NCBI RefSeq assembly: GCF_001750685.1 | Contig: NZ_CP017269.1 | Span: 3,327,416 to 3,391,415, forward strand | Direction: 5' to 3' | From: Geosporobacter ferrireducens | GTDB taxonomy: Bacteria; Bacillota; Clostridia; Peptostreptococcales; Thermotaleaceae | DNA length: 64,000 nucleotides | Part shown: positions 37,527-48,050 of the stretch, one piece after another | Layout: every line of letters starts with the position of its first letter | Position numbering within the stretch: the first letter of the stretch is position 1 | The notes under the pieces: generated by a model | Databases searched by the model: none | The model's input: the letters and a program-made list of their open reading frames with translations, nothing else | What the model was told of the DNA's origin: nothing | Position numbers and translations under genes: made by a program

Positions 37527-39055
37527 TGATGGCAGGAAGAATTCATATATTTGATACGACGTTGCGGGATGGAGAACAATCACCAGGGGTTAGCCTAAAT
37601 ATCCAAGAAAAGCTTCAGATCGCATCACAGCTGGCGAAATTAAATGTAGATGTGATTGAAGCAGGATTTCCCATTGCGTCTAAAGGAGACTTTGAAGCAG
37701 TAAAGGCGATCGCACAGAAAATAGAAGGGCCTGTAATTGCCGGTTTGGCCAGAGCAGAGAAAAAGGATATTGATCGGGCCTGGGAAGCACTGCAGTATGC
37801 TAAAAAACCTAGAATTCATACCTTTATTGCAACCTCTGAGATTCACATGCAGCACAAACTGCGGATGTCTAGAGAAGAAGTTTTGAAGCGAGCTGTAGAA
37901 ATGGTAAAATATGCGCGAAGTTTATGCGAAGACATTGAATTTTCAGCAGAAGATGCATTTCGAAGTGACCCCGCTTTCTTATATCAAGTTTTTGAAGGGG
38001 TTATTGCTGCAGGGGCTAGGGTGATCAATATACCAGATACGGTAGGCTACGCTACACCCATTGAATTTGGTAGATTAATCAAGAATATTAAAGAAAATGT
38101 CAGCAATATTGATCAAGCCATTGTGAGTGTACACTGCCATAATGACCTGGGAATGGCGGTAGCCAATACTTTAGCAGCCTTAGAAAATGGGGCACAGCAG
38201 CTGGAGTGTACCATCAACGGCTTGGGAGAGCGGGCTGGCAATGCTGCATTAGAAGAAATCGTGATGGCGCTGCATACAAGGAAAGATTGGTTTAGTGGAG
38301 CTACAGGTGTCATCACCGAACAAATACATCGAACCAGTACTTTAGTCAGCAAACTGACAGGTGTCTCTGTACAGCCCAACAAAGCTATCGTAGGAGATAA
38401 TGCTTTTGCTCACGAATCAGGTATCCACCAGCATGGGGTACTGAATGAAAGAACCACCTATGAGATTATGACCCCTGAGTCTGTAGGACTGAAGGAAAAT
38501 CAGATGGTATTAGGTAAACATTCAGGACGGCATGCTTTTGAAGAACGGCTGAAGGAGCTTGGGTTCTCTTTGAACAAAGAGGAGATTGAAGCGTGTTTTG
38601 TAAAGTTTAAGGATTTAGCAGATAAGAAAAAAACAGTATCCGATCAGGATTTAGAAGCACTCCTCTCTGAAAAAATCACAGAGATTCCGGAAACCTATGT
38701 GATGGAATACTTCCACATATCTAGCGGGAATAAGACCGTTTCTACTTCAACGGTTAAGCTGCAAAAACATGATGCATTGATTGAAGAAGCTTCTACGGGA
38801 GATGGACCTGTCGATGCGACCTTTAAGGCAATAGAAAAAGCGGTAGGCATGGAAATCATTTTAGCAGAGTACTTCCTAAAGGCGGTTACCAGCGGAAAGG
38901 ATGCATTGGGGGAAGTAACGGTGAGAATACGGAAAAACGGCACTTTATATCTGGGAAGAGGTATTAGCACCGATATCATTGAGGCCAGTGCCAAGGCTTA
39001 TATCAATGCGATTAATAAGATGATCTATACAGAGCAGGAAGATAAGGGGGAATAG
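37526..39055 (+). CDS. leuA: 2-isopropylmalate synthase
   Basis: Commits 2-oxoisovalerate and acetyl-CoA to leucine. At 509 aa, the N-terminal TIM barrel shows [30 protein letters not shown] and [10 protein letters not shown] (catalytic and metal residues), followed by a C-terminal LeuA dimer/allosteric domain (about 390-505) where leucine inhibits. ATG 37526 overlaps the ilvN stop codon; ATG 37529 has better spacing to TTGGAGGG. Full length and ilv-leu context favour LeuA over homocitrate or citramalate synthase. Confidence 0.95.
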   Translation: MMAGRIHIFDTTLRDGEQSPGVSLNIQEKLQIASQLAKLNVDVIEAGFPIASKGDFEAVKAIAQKIEGPVIAGLARAEKKDIDRAWEALQYAKKPRIHTFIATSEIHMQHKLRMSREEVLKRAVEMVKYARSLCEDIEFSAEDAFRSDPAFLYQVFEGVIAAGARVINIPDTVGYATPIEFGRLIKNIKENVSNIDQAIVSVHCHNDLGMAVANTLAALENGAQQLECTINGLGERAGNAALEEIVMALHTRKDWFSGATGVITEQIHRTSTLVSKLTGVSVQPNKAIVGDNAFAHESGIHQHGVLNERTTYEIMTPESVGLKENQMVLGKHSGRHAFEERLKELGFSLNKEEIEACFVKFKDLADKKKTVSDQDLEALLSEKITEIPETYVMEYFHISSGNKTVSTSTVKLQKHDALIEEASTGDGPVDATFKAIEKAVGMEIILAEYFLKAVTSGKDALGEVTVRIRKNGTLYLGRGISTDIIEASAKAYINAINKMIYTEQEDKGE

Positions 39056-39058
39056 GAT

Positions 39059-40327
39059 ATGGGTATGACAATGACGCAGAAAATATTAGCTGCCCATGCA
39101 GGCTTGCAGGAAGTAAAGGCAGGACAGCTGATTCAAGCAGATTTAGATATGGTATTGGGAAATGACATCACAGGACCGGTAGCGATTGAGGAATTTAACC
39201 GGGTTGGATGCAAAGACGTATTTCATAAGGAAAAGATCGCTCTAGTACCGGATCATTTTACACCAAATAAAGATATAAAATCAGCAGAACTGGCTAAAAG
39301 GTTGCGTGAGTTTGCAAAGAAATATGATATCAAGCATTACTTTGAGATCGGACAGATGGGTATTGAGCATGCGTTGCTTCCAGAGAAGGGATTAGTCGTG
39401 CCGGGAGATGTAGTCATCGGTGCAGATTCTCATACTTGTACCTATGGGGCACTGGGTGCGTTTTCTACAGGCATTGGCAGCACAGACATGGCAGCAGGCA
39501 TGGCTACAGGGAAAGCATGGTTTAAGATCCCAGAGGCGATTAAGTTCGAATTGACAGGAACTTTAGGAGAATGGGTAAGCGGCAAGGATGTGATTTTGCA
39601 TATCATAGGGAAAATCGGCGTAGAAGGTGCATTATATAAATCTATGGAATTTACGGGAGCAGGGGTAGCGGCCCTCTCTATAGACGACCGGTTTGCCATG
39701 GCCAATATGGCCATTGAGGCAGGGGCTAAAAACGGGATTTTTGAAGTAGATGAGATTACATTGCAATATGTAAAAGAACATTCTACCAAGCCCTACAAGG
39801 TATATCATGCGGACTCGGATGCAGTTTACAGCGAAGTCTATCATATTGACCTATCAGAGATCCAGCCTACGGTTGCATTTCCCCATCTGCCGGAGAATAC
39901 CAGATCCATTGATACAGTGGGAGAAGTGACTATAGATCAGGTAGTGATCGGTTCCTGTACCAACGGTCGTATTGAAGATATGCGTGCTGCAGCAAAAATT
40001 TTTGAAGGGAAGCAAGTACATCCCAATGTAAGAGCCATTATCTTCCCTGCAACCCAAAAAATCTACCTGCAGGCGATGGAAGAAGGATTGCTGAAAATAT
40101 TTATAGAAGCCGGTGCGGTGGTGAGTACACCTACCTGTGGGCCTTGCTTGGGAGGACATATGGGGATTTTAGCAAAAGGCGAAAGAGCTGTAGCTACTAC
40201 TAATAGAAATTTTGTGGGAAGAATGGGACACCCGGAAAGCGAAGTATATCTGGCTAGTCCTGCGGTGGCTGCCGCATCTGCCATTACGGGAAAAATATCA
40301 TCACCAAAGGAGGTAATGGGATGTTAA
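39059..40327 (+). CDS. leuC: 3-isopropylmalate dehydratase large subunit
   Basis: An aconitase-family enzyme with a 4Fe-4S cluster, isomerising 2- to 3-isopropylmalate together with LeuD. At 422 aa it is of the short two-subunit type found in archaea and Clostridia. Cluster Cys are visible in [13 protein letters not shown] and [12 protein letters not shown]; the substrate region includes [24 protein letters not shown]. It overlaps leuD by 7 nt. Confidence 0.95.
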   Translation: MGMTMTQKILAAHAGLQEVKAGQLIQADLDMVLGNDITGPVAIEEFNRVGCKDVFHKEKIALVPDHFTPNKDIKSAELAKRLREFAKKYDIKHYFEIGQMGIEHALLPEKGLVVPGDVVIGADSHTCTYGALGAFSTGIGSTDMAAGMATGKAWFKIPEAIKFELTGTLGEWVSGKDVILHIIGKIGVEGALYKSMEFTGAGVAALSIDDRFAMANMAIEAGAKNGIFEVDEITLQYVKEHSTKPYKVYHADSDAVYSEVYHIDLSEIQPTVAFPHLPENTRSIDTVGEVTIDQVVIGSCTNGRIEDMRAAAKIFEGKQVHPNVRAIIFPATQKIYLQAMEEGLLKIFIEAGAVVSTPTCGPCLGGHMGILAKGERAVATTNRNFVGRMGHPESEVYLASPAVAAASAITGKISSPKEVMGC

Positions 40328-40815
40328 AGGGAAAGGTCATCAAATATGGAGATAATGTAGATACCGATGTAATTATTCCGGCAAGATACCTCAATACCTC
40401 TAATCCAATGGAGTTAGCTAAACATTGCATGGAAGACATTGATGCTAGTTTTGTAGAGCGTGTTGAAACAGGAGATGTGATGATCTCAGGGCGCAACTTT
40501 GGCTGTGGATCTTCCAGAGAACATGCACCGATTGCCATTAAAGCATCAGGGATTAGCTGTATTATCGCTGTCAGCTTTGCCCGAATTTTTTACCGCAATG
40601 CCATTAATATCGGCTTACCGATATTAGAATGTGAAGAAGCTGCAAAGGCTATTGAAAAAGGACAACAAGTAGAAGTAGATTTAGGCAGCGGCAATATTAT
40701 CAATCATACTACCGGAGAAAGCTATAAAGCTGCTCCCTTCCCTGAATTCATGCAGGAACTCATTGTAGCGGGAGGACTGATCAACTATGTGAAAAAAGGG
40801 AGGGCACAGGAATGA
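40321..40815 (+). CDS. leuD: 3-isopropylmalate dehydratase small subunit
   Basis: The swivelling domain partner of LeuC. At 164 aa it shows [17 protein letters not shown] and the substrate-binding loop [19 protein letters not shown]. The start overlaps leuC, and the stop overlaps leuB by 4 nt, indicating tight coupling. Confidence 0.95.
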   Translation: MLKGKVIKYGDNVDTDVIIPARYLNTSNPMELAKHCMEDIDASFVERVETGDVMISGRNFGCGSSREHAPIAIKASGISCIIAVSFARIFYRNAINIGLPILECEEAAKAIEKGQQVEVDLGSGNIINHTTGESYKAAPFPEFMQELIVAGGLINYVKKGRAQE

Positions 40816-41879
40816 AGATTGCATTAATACCCGGTGACGGAATTGGACCGGACATTATAGAAGAAGCGGTGAAGGTGATTCATGCCATAGGAGAGAAAAA
40901 GCAAATTTCACTTGAATTCAATACCTATTTGGTAGGCGGCAGTGCCATTGATCATACAGGAACACCTTTACCGGAAGATACACTCAAAGGCTGTAAAGAA
41001 AGTGATGCAGTACTGCTAGGTGCAGTAGGGGGGCCAAAATGGGACACACTTCCTGGACATCTGCGGCCGGAAAGAGGACTGCTGGGGCTAAGAAAGGAAA
41101 TGACGTTGTTTGCAAACCTAAGACCTGCTATATTGTTTCCGCAGTTGAAATCAGCCTCCACCCTAAAGGAAGAGATTATAGGGGCTGGTATTGATATCAT
41201 GGTAGTGCGGGAGTTAACCGGAGGTATTTACTTTGGGGAGAGAGGAAGAGTTGAGGAAACGAGAAGTGCCTATGACATCGAAACTTATTCGGAGGATGAA
41301 ATAGAACGGATTGTAAGAATAGGATTTGAAATCGCGAAAAAGAGGAAGAAAAAACTCACCTCTATTGATAAAGCCAATGTTTTAGAAACCTCCCGCCTGT
41401 GGAGAGAGGTGGCAGAGAGAGTAGCAAAGGAATATCCGGAAATAGAGCTGCAGCATATGTATGTAGATAATTGTGCCATGCAGCTGATCCGAAATCCCCA
41501 TCAATTTGATGTGATGGTCACCAGCAACATGTTTGGAGATATATTGAGTGATGAGGCCTCTATGTTAACAGGATCTCTGGGAATGCTTCCTTCTGCCAGC
41601 CTAAGCAGCGGAAAGCTGGGAATGTACGAGCCGATCCACGGCTCAGCACCGGACATTGCAGGACAGGATATTGCCAACCCGATTGCTACCATTCTGTCGG
41701 CTGCTATGATGTTTAGATATTCCTTTGAGATGGAAGCAGAAGCTGTGATGATTGAGCAGGCAGTTGCCAATGTATTGGAAGACGGTTACCGGACAAAGGA
41801 TATCATGGAAAAGGACATGAAGCTGGTTGGAACAAAAGAGATGGGAAATTTGATTGCGGAGCAAATAAAGAAGATGTAG
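40812..41879 (+). CDS. leuB: 3-isopropylmalate dehydrogenase
   Basis: NAD-dependent oxidative decarboxylation of 3-isopropylmalate. At 355 aa it shows [44 protein letters not shown], the [19 protein letters not shown] segment and the C-terminal [23 protein letters not shown] site. It is the last gene of the operon; its stop codon lies within the terminator hairpin. Confidence 0.96.
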   Translation: MKIALIPGDGIGPDIIEEAVKVIHAIGEKKQISLEFNTYLVGGSAIDHTGTPLPEDTLKGCKESDAVLLGAVGGPKWDTLPGHLRPERGLLGLRKEMTLFANLRPAILFPQLKSASTLKEEIIGAGIDIMVVRELTGGIYFGERGRVEETRSAYDIETYSEDEIERIVRIGFEIAKKRKKKLTSIDKANVLETSRLWREVAERVAKEYPEIELQHMYVDNCAMQLIRNPHQFDVMVTSNMFGDILSDEASMLTGSLGMLPSASLSSGKLGMYEPIHGSAPDIAGQDIANPIATILSAAMMFRYSFEMEAEAVMIEQAVANVLEDGYRTKDIMEKDMKLVGTKEMGNLIAEQIKKM

Positions 41880-41908
41880 CCTTTTTGGCTGCATCTTCTT
41901 CATTTTAT
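41868..41908 (+). terminator. Terminator of the ilv-leu operon
   Basis: AAGAAGATGTAGCC pairs with GGCTGCATCTTCTT (one G-U), overlapping the leuB stop codon, followed by a modest T-rich stretch. Confidence 0.8.
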
Positions 41909-42023
41909 TGCAAGCAGTTACTTTAGGTAAATTGTATATTACCGCCAAAAAATAGCTCTGATTTATGGAATGGAAGATTTCTTCTCGAACATATAATTAT
42001 AGTGATGTGGAGGGGGTATTATT

Positions 42024-42788
42024 TTGGGAAAAAAGTTATTGCGTACAGTTGCCTATACTATACTCATTGTAGTTATATTTCTTGCTGGAAGTCTTTTTTC
42101 TTATACAGTCAGTAGGATGGAGTTTGATATTCCAATAAAGATTTCTAGGAAGAACGAATATGTAAGCTGGGAAGAAAAAGTAATGAAAGAAAACCCAGAC
42201 TATCCTAATTTAGTAATTTTCGTTGATGTAAATTCCAACATATTAGAGCTAATTAACCTAGATGACAACAGTATTTTAAAAAAATATCCTATTGCCAGTG
42301 GGAAAAAAGGAACTCCATCACCTATTGGAAGCTGGATGGTTATAGGAAAATCCAAATGGGGAAAGGGATTCGGAACAAGGTGGATGGGCTTAAATGTGCC
42401 ATGGGGTAAATATGGGATACATGGCACCAATAAACCACATTCCATAGGACAAGATGCTTCTCACGGGTGTATAAGAATGCGGAATAAGGATGTTGAAGAT
42501 TTATATAAGTATGTTAAAGTTGGAGATTCTGTAGTTATTTGGGGTGGAGTTTTTGGACCATTTGGCAATGGTTTTCGCGTCTTAAGTCCCGGAGATCGCG
42601 GTTCTGATGTTTTTGAAGTACAGAAGCGTATGAAGCGGATCGGCTATTACCCTGGTCGTATAGATGGTATATACGGTGAAGGAATGAAATCCCATGTAAT
42701 CAAGTTTCGGAGAGATAAAGAACTGCCTTTGACGCATAATATAGATTTTGAATTTTATAATGCCTTAGATATAATACTGTTCGAATAA
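42024..42788 (+). CDS. L,D-transpeptidase with peptidoglycan-binding domain
   Basis: A cell-wall cross-linking enzyme of the YkuD family. It starts at TTG 42024, 8 nt after GGAGGGGG. An N-terminal membrane anchor (about residues 5-28) is followed by the YkuD domain (about 60-175) with the catalytic HGTN...SHGCIRMRNKDVEDLY motif (His and Cys present), and a C-terminal PG_binding_1 domain (about 190-250, LSPGDRGSDVFEVQKRMKRIG). At 254 aa it should act outside the membrane. Confidence 0.92.
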   Translation: MGKKLLRTVAYTILIVVIFLAGSLFSYTVSRMEFDIPIKISRKNEYVSWEEKVMKENPDYPNLVIFVDVNSNILELINLDDNSILKKYPIASGKKGTPSPIGSWMVIGKSKWGKGFGTRWMGLNVPWGKYGIHGTNKPHSIGQDASHGCIRMRNKDVEDLYKYVKVGDSVVIWGGVFGPFGNGFRVLSPGDRGSDVFEVQKRMKRIGYYPGRIDGIYGEGMKSHVIKFRRDKELPLTHNIDFEFYNALDIILFE

Positions 42789-42996
42789 TAGTTATATGGA
42801 GCAAAGCATATCGGGAGAACAGTGTGCGCCCGTTTATGCAGCGTCTTTTACCCGTGTGAAAATTATATAAATATAGGAGGAAAATTCATTGATGTATAGA
42901 AATGAATGATATAGTCTATTTTATCCTACAAATGGGTATAAATAGTATAAACTATACTCATACTGCATAACGCAAAAATGATTGGGAGGGAATGAC

Positions 42997-43563
42997 ATGA
43001 TGAAATTAGTACCTGAAAAGACGGCGCTCTTAGTAATCGATGTACAGTGGGATTATTGGAAGCTCAAGCTGCCCCAAGTACCCCCTGCTTCTTTGCTGTT
43101 TAAGCTAAAAACTCTAATTCATTTTTGTAGAAGCCGCAAAGTAAAAGTCGTTTATATTAGGCATATTAGTCACAGCTCAAGAAGCATTTTTTTTCAAGAG
43201 GGAACAGAAGGTACGGAAATTATGGAAGAGATCAAGCCGCTGCCGGAAGAAACCGTAATCACGAAGCATACACCCGGTGCTTTTTTTAACACAAACCTGC
43301 ATGAGATGCTGCGGGAAAAAGGAATTGAAAATCTGATTCTTACAGGCATGCGAACAGAGCATTGCTGCGATACGACTACCAGAGAGGCCCATGCTCTGGG
43401 TTATCGAAACTATTTTATTTCAGATTGTACGGCTACATTTGACATCGTTGAAAAGAATGGAGATGTGATACCGCGGGAAGAGATTCAGAAAATGACCCAG
43501 TCTATACTGGATAATGGTTTTGCTACGGTAATAAGCTCTGAAGCACTCATGGAACTTTTCTAA
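42997..43563 (+). CDS. Isochorismatase-like cysteine hydrolase
   Basis: A 188-aa single-domain hydrolase with the Asp-Lys-Cys triad of the family: Asp in ALLVIDVQWDYW, Lys in VITKHTPGAFFN and Cys in TGMRTEHCCDTTTREA. The ATG at 42997 has GGAGGG 6 nt upstream; the frame also offers an upstream TTG inside that site. Relatives include nicotinamidases and various amide hydrolases; the substrate is not predictable. Confidence 0.88.
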   Translation: MMKLVPEKTALLVIDVQWDYWKLKLPQVPPASLLFKLKTLIHFCRSRKVKVVYIRHISHSSRSIFFQEGTEGTEIMEEIKPLPEETVITKHTPGAFFNTNLHEMLREKGIENLILTGMRTEHCCDTTTREAHALGYRNYFISDCTATFDIVEKNGDVIPREEIQKMTQSILDNGFATVISSEALMELF

Positions 43564-43624
43564 AGAAAGCATGAATGCCTCAATAGGGATTTATAACCGG
43601 GAGGAAGGAGACAATAGGATAAGA

Positions 43625-44362
43625 ATGAGAAATATACGATTGCTTATAGAATATGATGGTACAAAATATAATGGTTGGCAGAGATTGGGAAACACAGAAA
43701 ATACCATTCAGCATAAGCTGGAAAATGTACTGAGCCTCATGTCGGAGGAAAAGATCGAAATCATTGGTTCGGGAAGAACCGATGCAGGAGTTCATGCCTT
43801 AGGGCAAGTGGCTAACTTTCATACCCGCAGCGCTTTAAACACAAGGGAGATCCTGGATTATTGCAATCAATATCTTCCCCAGGATATCGTAGTAAAAAGA
43901 GTACAGGAGGCTGAGGAACGGTTTCATGCCCGCTATAATGCCACCAGTAAGAAGTATATGTACCGAATTTGGAACAGCAATATACCTACAGCTTTTTACC
44001 GAAAATATTCTTATCATGTACCAGGACCGCTCAGTATAGAAAAGATGCGCAAGGCATCCTCCTATTTTATTGGAAATCATGATTTTCAAGCCTTTTCTTC
44101 TATGAAATCTAAGAAAAAATCTACAGAGAGGGAGATTTATGCTATAGAAATCATTAAAGAAAGAGAACGAATAGATATTTTCTTTCATGGAAATGGATTT
44201 TTGCATAATATGGTTCGGATTATTACAGGAACGCTGATAGAGATAGGGCAGGGAAAAAGAAAAGCAGAAGAAATTCCTATTATTCTGGAAGGCAGGATAC
44301 GGGAAAAGGCAGGGGTAACGGCACCTGCCCAGGGATTGTTTCTCTATGAGGTATATTATTAA
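43625..44362 (+). CDS. truA: tRNA pseudouridine(38-40) synthase TruA
   Basis: Modifies U38-40 in the anticodon stem of tRNAs. I start at ATG 43625 (MRNIRLLIEYDGTKYNGWQR), giving 245 aa, the family length; the longer frame from 43571 adds 18 atypical residues. The catalytic Asp lies in GSGRTDAGVHALGQ. The C-terminal half shows FLHNMVRIITGTLIEIGQGKR. Confidence 0.95.
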   Translation: MRNIRLLIEYDGTKYNGWQRLGNTENTIQHKLENVLSLMSEEKIEIIGSGRTDAGVHALGQVANFHTRSALNTREILDYCNQYLPQDIVVKRVQEAEERFHARYNATSKKYMYRIWNSNIPTAFYRKYSYHVPGPLSIEKMRKASSYFIGNHDFQAFSSMKSKKKSTEREIYAIEIIKERERIDIFFHGNGFLHNMVRIITGTLIEIGQGKRKAEEIPIILEGRIREKAGVTAPAQGLFLYEVYY

Positions 44363-44397
44363 AAAAGAGATTTGCGAATATCCGCAAATCTCTTTTA
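44361..44397. terminator. Bidirectional terminator between truA and hcp
   Basis: AAAAGAGATTTGCG pairs with CGCAAATCTCTTTT. It serves the convergent truA and hcp genes. Confidence 0.93.
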
Positions 44398-44403
44398 ATG
44401 ATA

Positions 44404-45732
44404 TTATCCTAACATTACCTTTAAGTCTTCTTGTGGGTTTCCGCTGATTAGCTGTAAATTAAAGGTATCTTGCAGTACTTTTAATACGCCGGGGCTAACA
44501 AATTTCGGTGCACTTGGCCCAACGTAAATATTTTTTACGCCTAAGCTGAACAATCCTAATAAAATCGCTACAGCTTTTTGCTCGAACCAGGATAATACGA
44601 TAGATAATGGAAGATCATTTACCCCGCATTCGAAAGCCTCTGCCAATGCAAGGGCAATCTTAACTGCAGAACCGGAGTTATTACATTGGCCAAGGTCGAT
44701 GTATCTTGGAATATCTGTACCAGGTACGGTGCCAAGATCTAAGTCATTAAATCTGAACTTACCACAGGAAGTTGTTAATAATACCGCACCTGCCGGCAAT
44801 GCCTGCACTAATTCTCTGTAATAGTCTCTTCCTTTTGTAGGAGCATCACAGCCGGCTACAACGAAGAAACGGGTAATTTTGCCGCTCTTTACTGCATCAA
44901 TGATTTCTGGAGCAATACTTAATACTGTATTGTGATGGAAACCGGTTGTCAATGTTTTATCGGATTCGATATTTGCTTTTGGTAATGCGAGAGTTTTCTC
45001 GATAATCGGTGTAAAGTCATTGTTTTCAATTTTAGCTACGCCTTCTAAACCAGCAGTGCCATAAGTCCACATTCTATCAGAATAATTACCTTTAATAGGC
45101 ATTAGACAGTTGGTTGTTCCAAGGATTGCTCCGGGGAATTGTTCGAAGAGCTGTCTTTGATCAAACCATGCTTTACCGACATTGCCTTTTAGATGGGTGT
45201 ATTTTTTTAGCTCAGGGTATCCATGCGCTGGAAGCATTTCAGAGTGAGTATAAACATTAATACCTTTTCCCTCTGTTTGCTTCAACAATTCTTCTAAGGC
45301 ATACAGGTTATGTCCAGTTACTAAGATTGCATGCCCTTCCACTTTATCTTGCGATACCTTTACCGGTTGTGGAACACCTAATCTTGAAGTATGTGCACGA
45401 TCCAGCAGATCCATTACTTTTACAGTAGCCTGACCAACTTTCATTGCCATGCCAATATGCTCTGACAGGTTGAAATTTGAATTTGTTAGTGTTGTGTAGA
45501 GGGCTTCATGCATGATCTCGTCTACTTCCGGATCTCTCATGCCTAACTCTTTTGCGTGGGTAGCGTAAGCTGCGACACCCTTTAAACCGAAAATAATAGT
45601 ATCCTGTAAACTTGCAATATCAGGATTTTTTCCGCAGACACCGAACTTCACACAACCGTTTTCAGGTGTTTGCTCACATTGATAACAAAACATTGGATTG
45701 GGTTCACTTTTTTCATTCTTTTTGAAAAACAT
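44404..45732 (-). CDS. hcp: Hybrid-cluster protein (hydroxylamine/NO reductase), short form
   Basis: An iron-sulfur-oxygen cluster protein linked to nitric oxide or hydroxylamine reduction. The N-terminal cluster motif is MFCYQCEQTPENGCVKFGVCGK. Hybrid-cluster ligands lie in TGHNLYALEELL, TTNCLMPIKGNYSDR, AGCDAPTKG, TTSCGKFRFNDL, LGQCNNSGSA and SWFEQKAVAILL. At 442 aa it lacks about 100 residues of the 540-550-aa enzymes and fits the short class III forms. The ATG has a perfect AAGGAGG site. Two FNR/CRP-like palindromes lie upstream. Confidence 0.94.
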   Translation of the reverse strand: MFFKKNEKSEPNPMFCYQCEQTPENGCVKFGVCGKNPDIASLQDTIIFGLKGVAAYATHAKELGMRDPEVDEIMHEALYTTLTNSNFNLSEHIGMAMKVGQATVKVMDLLDRAHTSRLGVPQPVKVSQDKVEGHAILVTGHNLYALEELLKQTEGKGINVYTHSEMLPAHGYPELKKYTHLKGNVGKAWFDQRQLFEQFPGAILGTTNCLMPIKGNYSDRMWTYGTAGLEGVAKIENNDFTPIIEKTLALPKANIESDKTLTTGFHHNTVLSIAPEIIDAVKSGKITRFFVVAGCDAPTKGRDYYRELVQALPAGAVLLTTSCGKFRFNDLDLGTVPGTDIPRYIDLGQCNNSGSAVKIALALAEAFECGVNDLPLSIVLSWFEQKAVAILLGLFSLGVKNIYVGPSAPKFVSPGVLKVLQDTFNLQLISGNPQEDLKVMLG

Positions 45733-45796
45733 TGGACATCCTCCTTATAATATATTGAAATTTTTTATGTTTTCTCGAAATCTTAAGTACAATACT

Positions 45797-45802
45797 ATTT
45801 TA
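45797..45802 (-). promoter_or_regulatory. Predicted -10 element of hcp
   Basis: TAAAAT on the minus strand. With a start near 45790, the first palindrome is centred at about -41.5, the usual position for class II activation by CRP/FNR proteins. Confidence 0.4.
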
Positions 45803-45823
45803 ATTGATTTCAGATATATACTC

Positions 45824-45839
45824 TGTGACATGTATCACG
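45824..45839. promoter_or_regulatory. FNR/CRP-family site 1 upstream of hcp
   Basis: TGTGA CATGTA TCACG, a near-perfect palindrome of the CRP/FNR type. HcpR and NO-sensing FNR relatives commonly control hcp genes; the cognate regulator is not in this window. Confidence 0.6.
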
Positions 45840-45845
45840 AAATAA

Positions 45846-45861
45846 TGTGATGATTATCAAT
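45846..45861. promoter_or_regulatory. FNR/CRP-family site 2 upstream of hcp
   Basis: TGTGAT GATT ATCAAT, with half-sites TGAT and ATCA. Its centre is 22 bp from that of site 1, which is two helical turns. Confidence 0.5.
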
Positions 45862-45982
45862 CTTATAGGTACTCATTACAAAAAGTTAAAGAATTATCCA
45901 CAACATGGGGTGCCGCTTTTACTATATAATCGTATTATGGAAATTTTCAGAATCTAAAGGGGATATCCCAGGGGGGATTAAA

Positions 45983-47629
45983 ATGCTGGTAAAAATAAGG
46001 GATTGGAAGTTTGTTTTATTGATTTCCTTTTTTGCATTGTACTTTTTGTTTTTCTCAGTGCTTTATATGGACGAAGTCAAACTTCCATCAGAAAAATGGA
46101 GTAGGGAACAATTTGTCAAAGAGTTTAATGCAGTCAATGTATCGCAAATTATGAACAGCAGAAATGTTGCAACCGTACATCTGCCCGAGGAAAATGGATT
46201 TTTAACGATCTATCATGAAGGAGAAAGGCTTTATACCTTACAGATGGATTATGGCGGCAAAATGATTGCTGTAAGGGATCTGGAGCCGGAGGTCCCGGAA
46301 ACTTTTAAGTTGAAAGCGTGGAGGGATCAAGAGAACATTTACTTATACAGTCTGGAGAATAAGACTTTGCAGGGCTATGTGGTGGATTGGAAAACCGGCC
46401 AGGTAATCCGAAGAAAGGTAATGGGTGAAGAAGTACGGGATATGGCCGTAGCAGAAAACCTGGTATTTTTCGCTGGAGAGCAGGGACTGCAGTGGACTGA
46501 CGGAGGGGAAGTCCATCGGGCTATGGAAGGCCTATTTATTGAAAAGCTGGAAGTGCTAAAAGCAGACAATCTTTATCATATTGCTTTTGTAGAAAAAAAA
46601 GCCGATAGCAGCAAAGTCATGAGATACGCCCTCTATAACCCATTGGAGGGTTCTCTAAAATCTCAAGAAATTGGAAATATCACCAGCAATACAAGCATAT
46701 CCCTAGGACATATTGATATCGGCAGCGTAGAAAATGATTTGTATATTATAGCTGTAAGTACAGACGCTAAATTTGGGAGCAGTACGGTAGAATATTTTCA
46801 ATTTCCCGTAAACAGACCTGAAGGTGTAGAAAGAGGTATCATGGCAATCAACGGTTATGCCCCAAATCCCGTTATTCTTCATCAAAACAGGAAAGACCTT
46901 ACTTTTATTGCAACAACAGAAACTACAAAAGGAAACAATAAAAAGATGAATAATCTCGTGGAGTTTACCTTTAGAGATGGAGAGATTATTGACAAAAAGC
47001 TACTATCAAAAACCGATGGATTGTCAGTAAGCCCCCAATGGTTTCAGGTTGGAGAAAACTATTATTTGCAGTGGATTGACATCGTAGGAAATAAAAAACG
47101 TATCATGCTTGCTGGAAATAGTCCGCAAATAATGGAAGCTGCCGGCAACCTGAGAGGAGATCAATGGATGAGGCTTTTTATGGATACGACTCTGGGATTA
47201 GTACCGATTACGTACATTGCAACCATTCCATTGATGTATACCTTTGTACCGATTATGATTCTCATGTTTATTGGATCAATGGTAAAATTAAGCTGGATGG
47301 AACAAAATACGATGAAGGTACTCTATGGAGCTGTGGGGATCCATACCTTGGCAAAGCTGTCCTTTACCTATAGCGCAATCTTTAATAACGAAAACTTGGG
47401 TGATGTATTGCCTGCGTTTATCAAAAATCCTTTTGTATTTGGAATTTTGTTTCTTTTAACAACGGTTATTGCATTCTATTGCGTGATGAATTACATGACC
47501 AAAAAAGGAAAACCGCACTTTTTTTCCAGCTATGCCTTTTTTGCAATCGTAGATATTTTCTTATATGGTCTATTGGTGCTTCCTTACTACTACACCTATA
47601 TCACATTGGCCTATTTTACAAAATTGTAG
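45983..47629 (+). CDS. Large membrane protein of unknown function
   Basis: I do not recognise this 548-aa protein. It starts at ATG 45983 with a GGGGGG-rich site. One N-terminal transmembrane segment (about residues 9-28) is followed by an extracytoplasmic stretch of about 370 residues rich in beta-type sequence, possibly a propeller (SLENKTLQGYVVDWKTGQVI and similar repeats). The last 150 residues hold four or five hydrophobic helices. It is probably cotranscribed with the DUF6054 gene 28 bp downstream. Confidence 0.85.
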   Translation: MLVKIRDWKFVLLISFFALYFLFFSVLYMDEVKLPSEKWSREQFVKEFNAVNVSQIMNSRNVATVHLPEENGFLTIYHEGERLYTLQMDYGGKMIAVRDLEPEVPETFKLKAWRDQENIYLYSLENKTLQGYVVDWKTGQVIRRKVMGEEVRDMAVAENLVFFAGEQGLQWTDGGEVHRAMEGLFIEKLEVLKADNLYHIAFVEKKADSSKVMRYALYNPLEGSLKSQEIGNITSNTSISLGHIDIGSVENDLYIIAVSTDAKFGSSTVEYFQFPVNRPEGVERGIMAINGYAPNPVILHQNRKDLTFIATTETTKGNNKKMNNLVEFTFRDGEIIDKKLLSKTDGLSVSPQWFQVGENYYLQWIDIVGNKKRIMLAGNSPQIMEAAGNLRGDQWMRLFMDTTLGLVPITYIATIPLMYTFVPIMILMFIGSMVKLSWMEQNTMKVLYGAVGIHTLAKLSFTYSAIFNNENLGDVLPAFIKNPFVFGILFLLTTVIAFYCVMNYMTKKGKPHFFSSYAFFAIVDIFLYGLLVLPYYYTYITLAYFTKL

Positions 47630-47657
47630 TTTGTTTATAAAGAAAGGGGTATTAAAA

Positions 47658-48005
47658 ATGAGCAGAGTTGCTATGAAAGTCAGTCTGTCACCCAAGCAGG
47701 CAGCGGATATGATCGTGGATCAATTAGATGCCAGTTTAGTGCATCAAGAATCCCATCAGGTAGGAGATCAGTCTATTACTACCTTAGTATTTGAAAAATA
47801 CTTTATGCGGGTGAAGAATCGCGTAGCATTGATAATAATCTTGGAAGACTTTAAAGGAGAGACGGGATTACGAGTGATTTCCACTGGAAGTTCAGAAGGA
47901 ATGTTTATCAATTTTGATTGGGGTGCGGCTAATAGCTTTGTAGGTAGTGTAGAAAGAATTCTGGCAGATTACATACGGGAAAAAACTGAATTAGCCGATT
48001 TATAA
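47658..48005 (+). CDS. DUF6054 family protein
   Basis: A 115-aa soluble protein starting at ATG 47658 after AAAGGGG. Residues such as SLSPKQAADMIVDQLDASLVHQESH, FEKYFMR and TGSSEGMFINFDWGAANSF fit, by memory, the clostridial DUF6054 family, whose function is unknown. It follows the large membrane protein and is followed by a terminator. Confidence 0.8.
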   Translation: MSRVAMKVSLSPKQAADMIVDQLDASLVHQESHQVGDQSITTLVFEKYFMRVKNRVALIIILEDFKGETGLRVISTGSSEGMFINFDWGAANSFVGSVERILADYIREKTELADL

Positions 48006-48008
48006 AAT

Positions 48009-48050
48009 AAAAACGAGTCACTTAGATAAATCTACGGTGACTCGTTTTTA
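48009..48050 (+). terminator. Terminator after the DUF6054 gene
   Basis: AAACGAGTCAC and GTGACTCGTTT pair, followed by T residues. Confidence 0.9.
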
